A stretch of DNA of 60,403 nucleotides. Source: an uncultured Bacteroides sp. (GTDB lineage: Bacteria; Bacteroidota; Bacteroidia; Bacteroidales; Bacteroidaceae). The position numbers and the translations under genes were made by a program. The DNA lies in contig UQTJ01000019.1 in assembly GCA_900544075.1 (NCBI GenBank), positions 1-60,403 on the forward strand. Reading direction: 5' to 3'. This document shows positions 8,327-17,585 of this stretch, in pieces. Position 1 is the first letter of the stretch; every line of letters starts with the position of its first letter. Below the pieces are notes generated by a model. The model was not told where the DNA came from and ran no database searches. It saw only the letters and a program-made list of their open reading frames with translations.

Positions 8327-9406
8327 TTATCTGTTCAATATTTGAGTTACCGTAGCCGAAATCACCGGACTACCATAGAATGAAGAGAAACCGTCTTCCT
8401 TTTGCGACGAGCCTGTCACATGAGCAATAAAAAAGCCATAGACACTGTCCCTTTTGTTTATCCACGGATACGCTCCTGCCCATCCGGGTGAACTTATCTG
8501 ATATGCTTCACCGGTAGTTTCATCTATAAGTTCGCGCCATTCTCCCAGGCCATATATTCCGCTATGAGTTTTTCCCAAGGCCCTTTCCACATATTCACCA
8601 GATGAAATCCGAGCAGCGCCTACCTGATCTTTCTGCATCTCAATGACACTCTCGTGAGTAAGGACCGTTTTTCCATTATACACCCCATAGTTGTAAATCA
8701 TTTTCAGGAAAGCCATATAGTCATTGAGCGTTGTACAAAGTCCACCGCCCAACATCGGAGCATGGCCTCCATCTGTATTTACCGGAGTGAAATGAGAGTT
8801 TCTCATTCCCAAAGGAGATGCAATCAGAGTCTGGAACAATGTCTCGAAATCATTACCATATGCCATTTCTGCCATTCTCCCTGCTACCTGCATTGCCAGA
8901 CCACCATATTCAAACCGTCTGCCGGCTGCAAATACAGTATCAAGAGGCAAAATCTCCGCTACAGCCGAATCCAGACTGTTATAGTTATCCACTCTCGGTT
9001 CAGGCAGATAAGGACGTATTCCCGAAGTATGTGAAAGCAACTGTCTTAGCCTGATACTTCCCTTAGGGTCGCCGGCAAACTCAGGCAACCATTTCTGTAC
9101 CTCATCATTCCAGTCAAGTTCCGTTCTGTCCACCACAGCTGCTATGACAGCCGCTGCTACCCACTTCCCGGCCGAAGCCACATACACTTTTGTATCAGGA
9201 GTAAAATCCCCGTAGCACTTAGAGAACAGTAAAGTGTCGTTTTTAGCCACACATACAGCTCCTCCCGGATAATACTCCTTGTCCATCCACGACTGTATAA
9301 GAGTGTCAAGCGGCATGAAATCATATCCGGTTGTTTTATTGTGCGAACATGACATACATCCGCACACCAACAATAAAACCAAGAATGAACCAATCAGTTT
9401 TTTCAT
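8327..9406 (-). CDS. Serine hydrolase, beta-lactamase class C fold, lipoprotein
   Basis: A 359-residue protein with an N-terminal lipoprotein signal (cysteines C17 and C20). It has the penicillin-binding-protein-like fold: the S-x-x-K nucleophile motif VASAGK at S78/K81, LLSHTSGI as the family's second-shell motif, and PGWAGAYPW near the C-terminus at the KTG-like position. The usual YxN is YGG (FEYGGLAM), as in some esterase-type members. Placement in a PUL suggests deacylation of a glycan rather than antibiotic resistance. It follows the heparinase-like gene by 48 bp, a gap filled with 11-bp tandem repeats that run into its start codon. Confidence 0.78.
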   Translation of the reverse strand: MKKLIGSFLVLLLVCGCMSCSHNKTTGYDFMPLDTLIQSWMDKEYYPGGAVCVAKNDTLLFSKCYGDFTPDTKVYVASAGKWVAAAVIAAVVDRTELDWNDEVQKWLPEFAGDPKGSIRLRQLLSHTSGIRPYLPEPRVDNYNSLDSAVAEILPLDTVFAAGRRFEYGGLAMQVAGRMAEMAYGNDFETLFQTLIASPLGMRNSHFTPVNTDGGHAPMLGGGLCTTLNDYMAFLKMIYNYGVYNGKTVLTHESVIEMQKDQVGAARISSGEYVERALGKTHSGIYGLGEWRELIDETTGEAYQISSPGWAGAYPWINKRDSVYGFFIAHVTGSSQKEDGFSSFYGSPVISATVTQILNR

Positions 9407-9448
9407 TTAAAAAGCATTTAAATAGTATTTAAACAGCGTTTAAACAGT
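9405..9448. repeat. Four 11-bp tandem repeats overlapping a start codon
   Basis: TTTAAA recurs at 9406, 9417, 9428 and 9439, exactly 11 bp apart, within units of the form (A/G)TTTAAAnAG(C/T). The array fills the gap between the heparinase-like and serine-hydrolase genes, and the serine-hydrolase ATG (9404-9406) lies in its last unit on the minus strand. One unit per helical turn puts all AT-rich cores on the same face. Confidence 0.75.
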
Positions 9449-9454
9449 AATTAA

Positions 9455-11728
9455 TCACTCTTCGATTCTCACCTTTATAGAATTATCCTTATAAGTGAAC
9501 TTCATTTCATTGTCATTTACCCATAGTCCGGCAGGACGTACAGAAGAATTTCCGAACGAAGCATTCATGTACGGCTGTCCCTGCATCCACAGTTTCCATC
9601 CGTCCTTCTCTTCCTTCTTTATGACGAACAGTTTGGACATAGACGAGAAATAAGATTTGTCGCCACGACGTAATGCACTGCCATAGCATACGAACATTTC
9701 TTTCGCAGCCGAAGGTTTCTCCCCTTCCTTATAAGTAACGGCAAACATATATGCATCAGTTGTCCATCCGTCAGCTTCTATCCATGAGTTGCTATGCATC
9801 AGCCTTCCGTCGGCAAGCTGGTTGATATACAGGTCTGTCACCTTACCCTGATACTTCACTCTCAGGCCAATCCAGTCCTTACCCTCGCGTCTTTCCATCA
9901 CCGGAAGTTCCTTTTGCTTCGGATTGTCCTTTATAATTATTGCAGTAAGTCCCTTCACACGGTTGAATTTACCCGGCAAATGGAATGAATAATACTTCTC
10001 GGTCTTTCCGTTCAAGTCTTCATGCGGAGCTTCAACTATTTCCCAGTAGAGGTCCTCAGGATAATCGTGTACGAAATCCGACAATGCCAGCAGGCGCGGA
10101 TACAGCGGACGAATAACCACCGAAGCATCACCGTTGGTCACAGTAAGGTCAGCCCCACTCTTTTTAGCCTCACCTCCCGGATGCCACAGCCATTCGAAAT
10201 CTCCATATGTATGTGTCTTCAGGTCATCTATCATGTATATCACATTATCCATCCACAGGAAATGACGGAAGTTACGGCTGAAATTATCAGACACTGGCCC
10301 CGTGCCGTCCGACATCACATATCTTATGTTACCTGCATCCATCAGATTATACATATTTCCTCTCAACGACGAACCGTTATACTGCTGTTCGCGTGATTGT
10401 CCCTGCCCGTTGAACAACACCACATTATGAGCCTGGCTCTGGAAGAAATAGTTACGGTATTCCGGTTTCGGATACCAGCAGTTGCCCGCATCCTTTATAA
10501 TATCAACTCCCTTGTGAAACAGGATAAACGAGTTTGCATCGGCATGCGAGTGATTCCACGTATACCCGCTCTTTATGGCAAGCATAGTAGCATCCTTTTC
10601 CCACGAGGTACGCATAGTAGCCCATCCGAAATCAGAGAAAAGCTGCGAATTCTTCTGTTCCGGCAGTTTTGGAGCCTTGCTTAAATCGGGTGTATAAAGA
10701 AATCCCATCGGTTTATTGAGAAAATAACCGTCACGATGCTGTCCCTGCTCCACCTGACTGATATACCAAAGCATATTGTCATCCTTCACGCCAAGCGAAT
10801 AAAGAAGCATCAGGCTGCTCTCTGCAGAGATATTCTTATGACTGTCGCCGAAATTCAGGCTGTAAAGCATACCTGTACGCGGATAGCACACATGCATGAA
10901 ATAATCGCAAAGCTTGTCGAAATGCGAAAGTTCCGGCAACTGTTTCTTGCCGTTGATGTTTCCCCATGCTATATAGAACTGCAATGCCTCCTGAATACCG
11001 AAGTTGGCATAGTTAAGACTCTCATACATACCTCCCGCTTCATCGAAAGTTTTAGGTTTATGCTGCAATACATCACCTGCAAAGAGAAACCACTCCGGCA
11101 ACATCTCATACACAGCATCCGCACCTGCCTTAGCCTGAGGCACTTCATTCTGAATACTCAACGCAAGAATACCACCCATACATACGCACGAGGTCCACCA
11201 GTTATGTCCCATCGAATTCAGCGAGTGTATTCGTGTCGGTTCCATAACCCAGTCGCCAAGCAGAGGTTCCACACCAAGTCTGTATAAAGCATCCGCTATC
11301 TGCTTACGCTCCGAAGCAGTCATATCGTTATACACAGTATTATAACCAATGGCAGTCATATAAGCCTTATGCGCCACTCCCAAGTCCGAACGCCATGCAG
11401 GTTTGCGGCTCAGCATTTCCGAGCTTGCCCAAGCTTTATTATTTACTACGCCCTTCAGTACGGCCCTGATTTTATCTGAATATGCCTTGTCGCCTGTCAT
11501 TATATATGCCAATGACAGATAATCCAACTTATCTACAGAGTTACGTTTTAGCTGAGCATCAGCCACAGATTTTATTTCATTCCATGCTTTCTGCATCAAT
11601 GAATCCTTCTCCATCTTCTGTTTTGCGGAGGAAACAAGCTCTCCGGTGTACAGCAGTTTCCTGTTGTTGCCCGCATTTACCACCAGTAATGACAATAAAA
11701 ATGCCGTTGCGAATAATATTCTTTTCAT
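9455..11728 (-). CDS. Heparinase II/III-fold polysaccharide lyase
   Basis: A 757-residue secreted enzyme with a signal peptide ending VNAG. Residues about 25-340 form the alpha-barrel region, with conserved NSMGHNWW (171-178) and EAGGMYESLNYANFG (230-244). The heparinase II/III beta-sandwich domain begins about 365 and contains WNHSHADANSFILFHKG (391-407), the motif carrying active-site and zinc-binding histidines in this clan. Such enzymes cleave uronic-acid-containing chains by beta-elimination. The exact PL family and substrate cannot be read by eye. It is separated from the upstream fimbrillin gene by a terminator-like hairpin, so it may be expressed at a lower level or from its own promoter. 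Confidence 0.75.
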   Translation of the reverse strand: MKRILFATAFLLSLLVVNAGNNRKLLYTGELVSSAKQKMEKDSLMQKAWNEIKSVADAQLKRNSVDKLDYLSLAYIMTGDKAYSDKIRAVLKGVVNNKAWASSEMLSRKPAWRSDLGVAHKAYMTAIGYNTVYNDMTASERKQIADALYRLGVEPLLGDWVMEPTRIHSLNSMGHNWWTSCVCMGGILALSIQNEVPQAKAGADAVYEMLPEWFLFAGDVLQHKPKTFDEAGGMYESLNYANFGIQEALQFYIAWGNINGKKQLPELSHFDKLCDYFMHVCYPRTGMLYSLNFGDSHKNISAESSLMLLYSLGVKDDNMLWYISQVEQGQHRDGYFLNKPMGFLYTPDLSKAPKLPEQKNSQLFSDFGWATMRTSWEKDATMLAIKSGYTWNHSHADANSFILFHKGVDIIKDAGNCWYPKPEYRNYFFQSQAHNVVLFNGQGQSREQQYNGSSLRGNMYNLMDAGNIRYVMSDGTGPVSDNFSRNFRHFLWMDNVIYMIDDLKTHTYGDFEWLWHPGGEAKKSGADLTVTNGDASVVIRPLYPRLLALSDFVHDYPEDLYWEIVEAPHEDLNGKTEKYYSFHLPGKFNRVKGLTAIIIKDNPKQKELPVMERREGKDWIGLRVKYQGKVTDLYINQLADGRLMHSNSWIEADGWTTDAYMFAVTYKEGEKPSAAKEMFVCYGSALRRGDKSYFSSMSKLFVIKKEEKDGWKLWMQGQPYMNASFGNSSVRPAGLWVNDNEMKFTYKDNSIKVRIEE

Positions 11729-11792
11729 GATATCTATAAGTTTGTATTTTTTAGCTTATACGAATGGAAGACAAACTTTACCTAAAGGTACA

Positions 11793-11832
11793 CATAAAAA
11801 AAAGGACATAGAAACAAATCTATGCCCTTTTT
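11793..11832 (-). terminator. Terminator-like hairpin inside the PUL
   Basis: Arms AAAAAGGACATAG (11799-11811) and CTATGCCCTTTTT (11820-11832) pair with one mismatch and carry A/T runs on both outer sides, so they can stop transcription in either direction. The hairpin lies between the third fimbrillin-like gene and the heparinase-like gene. Confidence 0.6.
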
Positions 11833-11850
11833 ATCCTTTTTATACATTTG

Positions 11851-12723
11851 TTAAGACACTGTACCTTGAAGTTCCTCACTTGTGCTGTTCCATTGTCCAC
11901 CGTCTGATTCCGGTGTTACAGTAGGATGTGTTCCGTTCAGATTATCCTGAACATTAACCCATGCCCCACTCTCTGCAGCAGAAACAGTCACTTCCTCTAA
12001 ACTATTTACGGTTACATTAAATGTATAATATTTCCCCTTATCTAAAGTATATACTTTTGTCCCTGTGTTATATATAGCCGTACGGTTGTCATCAAACACT
12101 ATTTTCAGAAAATCTGAACTTTCAGCAATATTCTGTCCGGCAATCAAAGCTACAAAAACATTGTCAGCGGTTTTTAGAGCCTTAACTTCTGTAGCACCAT
12201 TCACTCCGGAAATATTAGCAACATACATTTCCTTCACAGCCACATTACCAAAAGAGTCATTCAATGACACATTCAAAATCAGTTTTGTACCTCTGTGAGA
12301 AAAAGAAAGTACAGAATTGCTTTTGCTTACCGTAGCCTCTGTTACCTCCAGGAAATCACTCTGCTGATAACCTTCCGACGTACTCTGGTCCGCACTTACT
12401 ATCACGTCCTGTTTCGTTTCACTATAAGGATACCAGGCATTTACCGTAACTTCAGAACCGGAGAATTCGTTCCAGTAAAAAGGAGTTTCCGATGTCATAA
12501 CTCCATCATTGCTTACCGTATATTCCTTCACCGTACCGTCTATCATTACGGCAATCTTCTCTCCTCCACTCCATGAATTATCGACTGTACTTCTTGAAGA
12601 AACCTTTTCATAAGCTATATCCGACATGAAAGAGACAGGCGAAGCATTATAATTCTCTTTTACATCCTCATTATTGCAGGCTGCCAGAGCCAGTGCCGGC
12701 AGCAGAAAATATATCTTTCTCAT
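11851..12723 (-). CDS. Fimbrillin-like (Mfa-like) lipoprotein, third copy
   Basis: A 290-residue lipoprotein: MRKIYFLLPALALAAC with lipidated C16. The pattern SFMSDIAYEK, TPFYWNEFSGSEVTVNAWYPYS and LSFSHRGTKLILNVSL is that of the fimbrillin-like superfamily of Bacteroidetes pilin and surface lipoproteins. It is a clear paralogue of the 291-residue protein in this operon: both share VKEYxVxxxGxxTSExPFYW in the middle and end in GAW...TVTP(E/D)xDGG(Q/E)W...(L)xGTV. Lying between GH2 and lyase genes, it probably serves as a surface glycan-binding or structural component; this is inference from context. Confidence 0.75.
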   Translation of the reverse strand: MRKIYFLLPALALAACNNEDVKENYNASPVSFMSDIAYEKVSSRSTVDNSWSGGEKIAVMIDGTVKEYTVSNDGVMTSETPFYWNEFSGSEVTVNAWYPYSETKQDVIVSADQSTSEGYQQSDFLEVTEATVSKSNSVLSFSHRGTKLILNVSLNDSFGNVAVKEMYVANISGVNGATEVKALKTADNVFVALIAGQNIAESSDFLKIVFDDNRTAIYNTGTKVYTLDKGKYYTFNVTVNSLEEVTVSAAESGAWVNVQDNLNGTHPTVTPESDGGQWNSTSEELQGTVS

Positions 12724-12735
12724 GTCTACAACAAT

Positions 12736-15700
12736 TTATTTTACAGGTATCAATTTAAAACGGAACTCATAGTCTGCATACGGAATCCTATACTGTGGAA
12801 GAGTTACCGCATCTGCTCCCCAGCTGGCAGCACCACTTATTCCGGCATGCATCATGTCAATGCACATATTTGTATAGTCCACCTTCTCAACCTCGTTGAA
12901 ATGTCTCTGGTCTTTTTCTTCTCCATCATCAAGCGACTTGATAGAATAATGCAGAGCCGAAGCATAAAAAGGTTTCTCAGCCACGACCATCAGTCCGCGA
13001 CCGGCAATATCAGTCTGTTTCCACCAGCGCATATCACTCTTCGTACCTGTTTCCTGCGGACGCGAATAAGCATATGGCTGCTCATCGGCCGTCTGTCTGT
13101 AGAGTCCGATAAATGCAGACGATTTTCTGTCGGCATAGTTCTCCACCGGTCCGCGACCATAGTAAGTACTGTAGTCCATCTCATCAGGCATCTGCATCTG
13201 CACACCGAAACGGAACATATTAGCCACTTTTGCCTCTTTGTCCGCCGTCAGTTTCTGGCTTACAAGAATCTCACCTGCATTATTGATAAGGTAAGTCATC
13301 TGCAACTGTCCCTTCACGTCCGGCATATCATACACCGCAGTAACCTTCACCATTCCGTTCTCCATCACTGCATCGAGCGATTTATTCACCATTTCAGGAT
13401 TTCTCCAGACTGCATACATTTTGTGTACATTGCCTCCGTAGTCATTGTCAGTACCGGCACGCCAGAAATTCGGAGTTAACATACCACCTTCATTAATCAT
13501 GGAAACTCCGTCCACATCGTAACGGCAAAGGAAACCGTTATGCTTGCTGAAATCAATCGCAAACCTGTTACCTCTAACTCTCAAGCGTTTAGCATTTGAA
13601 TTATCAAACTTAGGCAACTCTGTTTCCTGATTATTCACTGTTACATTTTCTATAGTGATTTCCTGTTTCACCGCGTTTCTTACGCACAACTGCGCTTTAG
13701 CCTGAACGTGACCTGCCTTAACAAGATTCTTTGTACGTTTCTGTCTGAAAAATATGTTCAGAAGAATTTCCTTGTCGGCAGATATACCGTCGATATTGTA
13801 ATCCAAAGTAATAACAGATTTCTGCTGTGGTTTCACTTTCACATCTTTCACAACACCTTCCTCTATTATTTCTCCATCGGCAGTGATGTTCCATTCCATC
13901 AAGTAGCCCGACAAATCTTTGAAGAAATATTCGTTGAAAACAGAAATCTCTCCTTTAGCCAAATCCTTGCCTTCCACCCATATACTCTGGTAATAATATT
14001 TTACCTCATCCATGTGCGGATTAGGATTCCTGTCAGGGTTTACAAGACCATTATTACAGAAATTCCTGTCGCTGGCATCATACGGATTGAAATCGCCGCC
14101 ATAAAGATAAATCTGTTCTCCGTTTTTACCTGTTCCGTGCAGACTCTGGTCCACGAAGTCCCAGATAAAGCCACCCTGAAACTTAGGATATTTCCTTACC
14201 AAGTCCCAGTATTCCTTGAAACCGCCGCACGAGTTACCCATTGCGTGCGAATATTCACACAGAATCAACGGTTTATAATCCTCCGGATTCTCGCTTTTAG
14301 CATACTTCTCGCATCCGGCCTGATTGAGATACATCGGACAGAAGATATCAGTATTCGCACCGGTCCCAGCCTGTTCATACTGTACCGGACGGCTTGGGTC
14401 CTCATTCTTCACCCATTTGTAGCAAGTTTCGAAATTCACACCATCGCCCGCTTCATTGCCAAGTGACCATATCACAACACACGGATGATTGAAATTGCGC
14501 TGTACATTTCTCTGATTCCTTTCCATATGAGCAAGCTCATACTCCTTATGCTTAGCGAGCGAGCCGCTGCCGTATCCCATTCCATGTGATTCAAGATTAG
14601 CTTCAGCCACCATGTACAAACCATATCTGTCGCAGAGTTCATAAAAATACACATCATCAGGATAATGACAGGTACGCACAGCGTTGATATTATTTTCTTT
14701 CATCAGGCGTACATCCTGAAGCATTCTTTCTCTCGATACCACATAGCCATAGTCAGGATCCATTTCATGCCTGTTCACACCCTTAAAAAGAATTGGCTGT
14801 CCGTTCACCAACACCTGGCTGCCTTTCAGTTCCACCTTTCTGAAACCGACATTCACCGGCACAGCCTCAATACATTTGCCGTTCCTGTTCAGCGTAGTTA
14901 GCAATGTATATAGATAAGGAGTCTCAGCAGTCCATTTGTTGGGAGTCTCTACATCCATTCTGATATTTTTCTCTCCTCCTATCTTACCATCATATGAAGC
15001 CACTGTCCTGCCTTCCGCGTCAAGAAGTTCCATTTTCACATCGGCACTGCCCTTAACGTCAAGTTCCACGTTCAGCCAACCGTTTCTATATTCCTCATCA
15101 AGGTCAGGAGTAATCCTTATATCATCCAATCTTACTGATTTGTTTCTAGCGTACAGATAGCAATCCCTTGCCACACCGCACATACGCCAAAAATCCTGGT
15201 CTTCAAAGTAAGTACCGTCACACCAACGGAAAGTCTGGAAAGCTATCAGGTTCTCGCCTTTCTTCAGGTACGGAGTGATATCAAACTCAGCTTCCATTTT
15301 GCTGTCTTCGCTATAGCCCACGAACTTACCGTTCACCCAAAGATACATGTTCGAAGTAACTGAGCCGAAGTGTGCTATCACCTGTTTTCCATTCCAACTG
15401 TCAGGGATAACTACAGTCCTTCTGTACGAACCTACATGGTTATCCTCTATAGGCACGTATGGCGGATTCTTCTTCCAGTTTCCTTTCCAAGCATAACCAT
15501 AGTTGGAATACACCGGCTGTCCGTAGCCATTCAGTTCCCATATTCCCGGGACAGACATTTCTCCCCATCCCTTATCATTGAAATCGGTTTTAAAGAAATC
15601 CGTAGGACGCATGGAGACTTCCCTTACCCAGTTGAATTTCCATATACCGTTTATCGACATATAGTTTTCGGAGTTCTTATAGTCCCCCTCCATCGCATCT

Positions 15701-15864
15701 TCCGCATTCTCGTATGCAAAGAAATCGGTATTCACCGGCATACGGTTTATCTGATTCACCTTCTCGTCCTGCCATTCGGTAAAGGACTGTGCAAATGTTG
15801 TGGTGAATGCGAGGGATGAGAGTAAAAAACATCCGATAAACCTTCTATTATTTATAATTCTCAT
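12736..15864 (-). CDS. GH2 beta-galactosidase-type glycoside hydrolase
   Basis: A 1042-residue LacZ-type enzyme with a signal peptide ending TFAQ, so it is periplasmic. Domain order: jelly-roll sugar-binding domain (about 50-240), immunoglobulin-like domain (about 245-345), TIM barrel (about 345-640), then the beta-sandwich and C-terminal Bgal_small_N domain (about 770-1040). The acid/base E471 is in WSLGNEAGDG and the nucleophile E537 in ILCEYSHAMGNS, both intact. LacZ-like length and the C-terminal domain favour beta-galactosidase activity over beta-glucuronidase. It lies downstream of an intrinsic terminator within the PUL and 12 bp upstream of a fimbrillin-like gene. Confidence 0.92.
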   Translation of the reverse strand: MRIINNRRFIGCFLLSSLAFTTTFAQSFTEWQDEKVNQINRMPVNTDFFAYENAEDAMEGDYKNSENYMSINGIWKFNWVREVSMRPTDFFKTDFNDKGWGEMSVPGIWELNGYGQPVYSNYGYAWKGNWKKNPPYVPIEDNHVGSYRRTVVIPDSWNGKQVIAHFGSVTSNMYLWVNGKFVGYSEDSKMEAEFDITPYLKKGENLIAFQTFRWCDGTYFEDQDFWRMCGVARDCYLYARNKSVRLDDIRITPDLDEEYRNGWLNVELDVKGSADVKMELLDAEGRTVASYDGKIGGEKNIRMDVETPNKWTAETPYLYTLLTTLNRNGKCIEAVPVNVGFRKVELKGSQVLVNGQPILFKGVNRHEMDPDYGYVVSRERMLQDVRLMKENNINAVRTCHYPDDVYFYELCDRYGLYMVAEANLESHGMGYGSGSLAKHKEYELAHMERNQRNVQRNFNHPCVVIWSLGNEAGDGVNFETCYKWVKNEDPSRPVQYEQAGTGANTDIFCPMYLNQAGCEKYAKSENPEDYKPLILCEYSHAMGNSCGGFKEYWDLVRKYPKFQGGFIWDFVDQSLHGTGKNGEQIYLYGGDFNPYDASDRNFCNNGLVNPDRNPNPHMDEVKYYYQSIWVEGKDLAKGEISVFNEYFFKDLSGYLMEWNITADGEIIEEGVVKDVKVKPQQKSVITLDYNIDGISADKEILLNIFFRQKRTKNLVKAGHVQAKAQLCVRNAVKQEITIENVTVNNQETELPKFDNSNAKRLRVRGNRFAIDFSKHNGFLCRYDVDGVSMINEGGMLTPNFWRAGTDNDYGGNVHKMYAVWRNPEMVNKSLDAVMENGMVKVTAVYDMPDVKGQLQMTYLINNAGEILVSQKLTADKEAKVANMFRFGVQMQMPDEMDYSTYYGRGPVENYADRKSSAFIGLYRQTADEQPYAYSRPQETGTKSDMRWWKQTDIAGRGLMVVAEKPFYASALHYSIKSLDDGEEKDQRHFNEVEKVDYTNMCIDMMHAGISGAASWGADAVTLPQYRIPYADYEFRFKLIPVK

Positions 15865-15880
15865 TATTTGTCTTTAAGTT

Positions 15881-15923
15881 AAAAAAGGAGACAATAATCA
15901 TTTTCACGAGCTATCATCTCCTT
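15881..15923 (-). terminator. Intrinsic terminator inside the PUL, before GH2
   Basis: On the minus strand AAGGAGA (complement of 15917-15923) pairs with TCTCCTT (complement of 15885-15891), followed at once by a T run (complement of 15881-15886). It is placed between the 536-residue fimbrillin-like gene and GH2, so read-through of the upstream transcript would be partial. Confidence 0.6.
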
Positions 15924-15945
15924 GATACAATTATTATTAGGGTTA

Positions 15946-17556
15946 TTAGAATGCTAAGATTGGACGGATTCTATATTTTGAACCAACTCCGGCTGTCCAA
16001 ATTTGACATTTATTTTCATCCTTTTTCAGTTCTAACAGATAAATCTGTTTATTATCACTGGTATTTGAAGTCCAGAATTTCCCGTTAGCCGTATTAGAAT
16101 CAAGCTCTCCTCCAACTTTAGAAAGAGCATCTTCTATTTTTGTAAATACATCTGAGTTTGTTTGTTTACTACCATCAAAACTAGTAAATCCCCCCAACTC
16201 TCTTACCAACTTTACACACTGACCTACACTTGGAACAAACCAACCCGTAGTAAATAAAGGTGCAGCATATTTTGCTGTTGAGTTTCCTTCCGCTCCATAT
16301 GTGGAAATAGCATGATACAATTTATCCACACCAGATGCTGCCATTTCTTTCATAATAATATCTGTATATTTCAAACCTTTAAGATCAGATATTAAAGATT
16401 CATCAACCGCTCCATCATTACCTGCATATGCAACATCAGTAAGACCGATTGTAGAAATCTTGTTATTATTATCATCAGTATTATCCCACATATAATAGTC
16501 CCAAGCACCTAAATTTCCATTAGTGTTTCCTGTCGCATTATACAATGACAATACATATCCATGAGAACAAGCAGTTTCTCCATCTTTAGCTGTTTCACTA
16601 TTTGTTGTAGTACTGAAAATCACACCAAGACATCCCGCTGTTGGAGGAGCCGGGAAATCCCAGGGATAAATATTTCCGTCTGAATAATAATAATCGCCCA
16701 CAGCTATCGCACGTGTCTGGACTTCTGTTCCGGGAGCATCCTGATAGGTTATATTATAAGTAATACACCCATTAGCAGCCAATGCTATATTTTCTTTGGC
16801 AAATGTAACAGGCTTGTTCTGCTTAGCATCAGTAAAACTTCCTGAGAAACTGATTTCAGCAGCATCCGTACTTGGTTTGACTATACAACGATAAACACAA
16901 TCACCCATAAAACGAGGATTATATGTCACATCACCTATTTTAATTTCGAGACCAAGAGGTATGGAATATGTATATGCATCATCACCATCACCTGTCTTAT
17001 ACATATAAGTAGGAATAACAAACTCCAACATACTTCTCTTATGAGATAAATTGAATGTTACAGTTCCATTCTCAGCTTCAACATTGGCAGTCATCAAATC
17101 GCATATTTTATAACTGTCTTCTAAAGACTGGTTCTCTGTAAATTTACTATCAAAATAAGTTACAATATCATCTTCCGACTTGATGTCTTCAGTTGTCATG
17201 TTCTCATCATATGGGAAATATGCTATATAGTTAGCACCTTCATAATTATACAATCCTTCAACACTCCATCCGTCGGCAGACTTTTCAGCCTTCAGATTTT
17301 TCTGTGCCACTGTATTTCCGCTTATTATATATATACCTATTTCATCACCATCGGTGAAAGTTGTTTTATAATCAGTTTCTGATACACGTGAAGCCGGATC
17401 TTCGTTTGTAAAACCAATGTCATTAACCACTATCTCCAGTTCTTCTCCAGGAATTATACTCTCATAACCATTTAAGGATTCTTCCTGACCACATCCCGCA
17501 ATCATAGCAGAGATGGTTGCAGCCATAAAATATTTTGTAAATAATGTTGTTTTCAT
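15946..17556 (-). CDS. Fimbrillin-like lipoprotein with a C-terminal paralogous domain
   Basis: A 536-residue lipoprotein: MIAGC with lipidated C22. The N-terminal half (about 40-280) has the fimbrillin-like pattern (GDEIGIYI, YIAYFPYDENMT, FNLSHKRSMLEFVIP). The C-terminal half (about 290-536) contains GWFVPSVGQCVKLVRELGG, GKFWTSNTSDN and a final YRIRPILAF, resembling the Fibrobacter-paralogous/DUF1566-type lectin-like domain often attached to Bacteroides surface lipoproteins. The combination suggests a surface-exposed protein with a binding head. It is encoded 29 bp after its smaller paralogue and just before a terminator. Confidence 0.72.
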   Translation of the reverse strand: MKTTLFTKYFMAATISAMIAGCGQEESLNGYESIIPGEELEIVVNDIGFTNEDPASRVSETDYKTTFTDGDEIGIYIISGNTVAQKNLKAEKSADGWSVEGLYNYEGANYIAYFPYDENMTTEDIKSEDDIVTYFDSKFTENQSLEDSYKICDLMTANVEAENGTVTFNLSHKRSMLEFVIPTYMYKTGDGDDAYTYSIPLGLEIKIGDVTYNPRFMGDCVYRCIVKPSTDAAEISFSGSFTDAKQNKPVTFAKENIALAANGCITYNITYQDAPGTEVQTRAIAVGDYYYSDGNIYPWDFPAPPTAGCLGVIFSTTTNSETAKDGETACSHGYVLSLYNATGNTNGNLGAWDYYMWDNTDDNNNKISTIGLTDVAYAGNDGAVDESLISDLKGLKYTDIIMKEMAASGVDKLYHAISTYGAEGNSTAKYAAPLFTTGWFVPSVGQCVKLVRELGGFTSFDGSKQTNSDVFTKIEDALSKVGGELDSNTANGKFWTSNTSDNKQIYLLELKKDENKCQIWTAGVGSKYRIRPILAF

Positions 17557-17585
17557 ATTGCTTTTAGTTTATATTAATTCTTATT

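Noticed and set aside
8327..9406. Beta-lactamase (antibiotic resistance)
   Set aside because: The class C fold is shared with esterases and peptidases; the YxN motif is YGG and the gene lies within a PUL, so a glycan-related serine hydrolase is more likely.
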